Shown: positions 62,404-64,000 of the stretch, piece after piece | How the letters are laid out: the number at the start of each line of letters is the position of its first letter | How positions within the stretch are numbered: position 1 is the first letter of the stretch | Assembly: GCF_031834595.1 (NCBI RefSeq) | Contig: NZ_CP115541.1 | Location: 2,412,501 to 2,476,500, forward strand | Direction: 5' to 3' | Length of the DNA: 64,000 nt | Origin: Stenotrophomonas oahuensis | GTDB lineage: Bacteria > Pseudomonadota > Gammaproteobacteria > Xanthomonadales > Xanthomonadaceae | The notes under the pieces: model-generated | Seen by the model: only the letters and a program-made list of their open reading frames with translations | What the model was told of the DNA's origin: nothing | Databases searched by the model: none | Made by a program: the position numbers and the translations under genes

Positions 62404-64000
62404 ATGAACAGGATTTATCGCCTGGTGTTCAACCACGCCACCGGCCAAACGCAAGTCGCCTCCGAGCTCACGTCCAACCATGTTTCGTGCGCAGGTGTTT
62501 CCGGCAGCCCACGCCGGCGTACAGCGCTCAGCGTTGCGCTGCTGGCTGCTCTGGCATCCACTGCGGCGGTGCCTTCTGCATTCGCGCAGGTGGTCAACTA
62601 CGACGTTGATGAAACCATCCCCGTCAGCATCAACCATACGAGCGGCTTCACCGTCGGTCGCTTGACCAACGCGACTGTAGTGGTTGGTCCGGGCATTGTC
62701 CTCGGATCGCAGATCGGTGCCACGCTTGGAGAGAACGCAGGCGGCAACGGCATCCTGCAGGTGAATGGCGCGGGCGCGCAGTTGAACATCAATGGCAACC
62801 TGGGCGTTGGCGTTCGCGGCACCGGCAAGCTTGAGCTTGGGAACGGCAGCGAGACCAGCATCGGTGGAACGCTTGTGGTGGGCGACGTGGCCGGTAGTAA
62901 CGGCACGGTCGTGGCCACGGGCAACACCACGAAGTTGACGGCAGGCGCTATCGACGTCGGGCGGGCGGGTACGGGCACGCTGAACATCAGCGCCGGTGCC
63001 GAGGTGGTGACCACCGGCAACGGCGGCTATGGCGTGCGCGCCGGCGGCGTGTCGTCCGGTCAGGATCAGGCAACCGGCACGATCAACGTCAGCAACAGCG
63101 GCAAGTTGACCATCAACAACAACAGTCTGCTGCTGGGCGATCAAGGGCGCGCAGTGGTGACCGTGGCCGACGCGGGCGAGATCAACGTCATTGGCGGCAA
63201 TGTGGTGATGGGCGGTAGTGCCGCGGGCACCGCTGAAGCTACCGTCTCCGCAGGCGGCAAGCTCACGGTGGGGGGAAGTCTGGTGCTGGGTTCCGCTCAG
63301 AACTCCGCCGGCCAGCTCACCATTACCGGCGCCGGTGCTGTAGTGACCGCGAGCAACGTCGAGGTCGGTGCCGCAGGCACGGGCGTGCTGCTGGTGCAGA
63401 ACGGCGGCGCGCTCAACGTCAGCGGCACGCTCGCCAACGAGACCGTGGCGGGTCAGCCCAATCGCATGGGCTCCATCAACGTGACCGGTGCGAATTCGAA
63501 GATCACCGCGGGGACCCTGAACGCCTCCGGTGTGCGCGTCGATACCGGTGCCTCCATCGTCACCGGCACGGCCACCATCAAGGATTCGGAAAGCCCGTTC
63601 GCGCTGGCATCCAGTGTCCAGGGCGCTGGCACCCTGTGGGACAACACCGGCGCAATGACCGTGCGGGGCAGCTTCGACGTCAGCGGCGCAGGCCGTCTGC
63701 AGAGCGCCAGCCTGGCCGTCAGCGGTGGTGTCAACTCGGCGACCGGCAGCCCGACCCCGGTCGATGACCGCGTGCGCGTCGCCGGTGCCAACTCGGTGAT
63801 CGCCGTCAGCGGCGACATTACCGTCGGTGCAGACGGGACCGAACCCTACGGCGTGCTCACCGCCGCCAACGAAGGCCGCATCGAAGCCGCCACCTTCAAG
63901 CTGGCCAAGAATGGCTTCCTGGTGCTGGGCGGCGACGCGCTGTCGTGGACCTCGGCCACGCAGGACTTCTCCTGGAAGGCCGCCGAAACCGCCGGCGCGC
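62404..64000 (+). CDS. Autotransporter with ESPR signal (N-terminal part, runs off window)
   Basis: An open frame of 532 codons with no stop to the end of the window. AAGGAG lies 4 bases before the ATG. The N-terminus MNRIYRLVFNHATGQTQVASELT is an ESPR closely matching that of the autotransporter at 15084-18437; a signal peptide ends VPSAFA near residue 62. The passenger is made of Gly-rich beta-helix repeats (GNGILQVNGAGAQLNI, GTGTLNISAGAEV, GAGTLWDNTGAMTVRG). The barrel lies beyond the window. Function beyond surface display is unknown. Confidence 0.85.
   Translation, partial: MNRIYRLVFNHATGQTQVASELTSNHVSCAGVSGSPRRRTALSVALLAALASTAAVPSAFAQVVNYDVDETIPVSINHTSGFTVGRLTNATVVVGPGIVLGSQIGATLGENAGGNGILQVNGAGAQLNINGNLGVGVRGTGKLELGNGSETSIGGTLVVGDVAGSNGTVVATGNTTKLTAGAIDVGRAGTGTLNISAGAEVVTTGNGGYGVRAGGVSSGQDQATGTINVSNSGKLTINNNSLLLGDQGRAVVTVADAGEINVIGGNVVMGGSAAGTAEATVSAGGKLTVGGSLVLGSAQNSAGQLTITGAGAVVTASNVEVGAAGTGVLLVQNGGALNVSGTLANETVAGQPNRMGSINVTGANSKITAGTLNASGVRVDTGASIVTGTATIKDSESPFALASSVQGAGTLWDNTGAMTVRGSFDVSGAGRLQSASLAVSGGVNSATGSPTPVDDRVRVAGANSVIAVSGDITVGADGTEPYGVLTAANEGRIEAATFKLAKNGFLVLGGDALSWTSATQDFSWKAAETAGA

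Noticed and set aside
62191..63144. A 317-codon minus-strand frame within the last autotransporter
   Set aside because: The plus-strand frame has an ESPR, signal peptide and beta-helix repeats and is clearly the coding one.

Overview
The window is chromosomal DNA from a high-GC gammaproteobacterium of the family Xanthomonadaceae, most likely Stenotrophomonas. The reasons are the xps-type type II secretion operon in the order H-I-J-K-L-M-N-D, many GTAG-marked short palindromes of the kind described in Stenotrophomonas maltophilia (SMAG repeats), an Ax21-like outer-membrane protein, and a dcw cluster from which murD is missing. I see no prophage, integrase, transposase, CRISPR array, tRNA or rRNA. 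The window is mostly core genome, with accessory surface proteins and extragenic repeats between conserved blocks.

Layout. 1-7.3 kb: end of the type II secretion operon (pseudopilins, inner-membrane platform, secretin). 7.4-10.3 kb: two family 2 glycosyltransferases and pncB. 10.4-15 kb: a purine permease, the ABC-F factor ettA, an RcnB-like periplasmic protein, and four copies of a long nested palindromic repeat. 15-18.4 kb: a large autotransporter on the minus strand. 18.7-26.8 kb: glyA, nrdR, ribD, then (after an Ax21-like gene on the other strand) an FMN riboswitch followed by ribE-ribB-ribH-nusB-thiL. 26.8-31.9 kb: two tandem paralogous autotransporters. 32-36.4 kb: an FAD-linked dehydrogenase, yraN and lpoA on the minus strand, divergent from rsmI. 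36.4-38.1 kb: two adjacent paralogous proteins of unknown function. 38.3 kb: RNase P RNA. 38.7-40.1 kb: a DM13-like secreted protein and an NRDE protein. 40.4-57.2 kb: the complete dcw cell division and wall cluster, mraZ to ftsZ, then lpxC. 57.5-61.8 kb: dciA (minus), an M23 peptidase and secA. 61.9-64 kb: a fifth copy of the long repeat and the start of a fourth autotransporter that runs off the window.

How the genes fit together. Three housekeeping modules dominate: protein export (Xps, SecA), riboflavin/thiamine cofactor synthesis, and peptidoglycan synthesis with septation. The dcw genes are packed with ATGA or TGATG overlaps, which implies one long translationally coupled transcript starting at a promoter with MraZ-type boxes. 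Four autotransporters, the secretin and the Ax21-like protein give the window a strong outer-membrane and surface theme.

Most worth a second look: five copies of a nested palindrome whose central CATCCATG core is constant while the arms are exchanged but remain self-complementary; the pair of uncharacterised paralogues at 36.4-38.1 kb; a 13-codon ORF that exactly bridges murG and murC; the absence of murD; and the split of ribD from the riboswitch-controlled rib operon.
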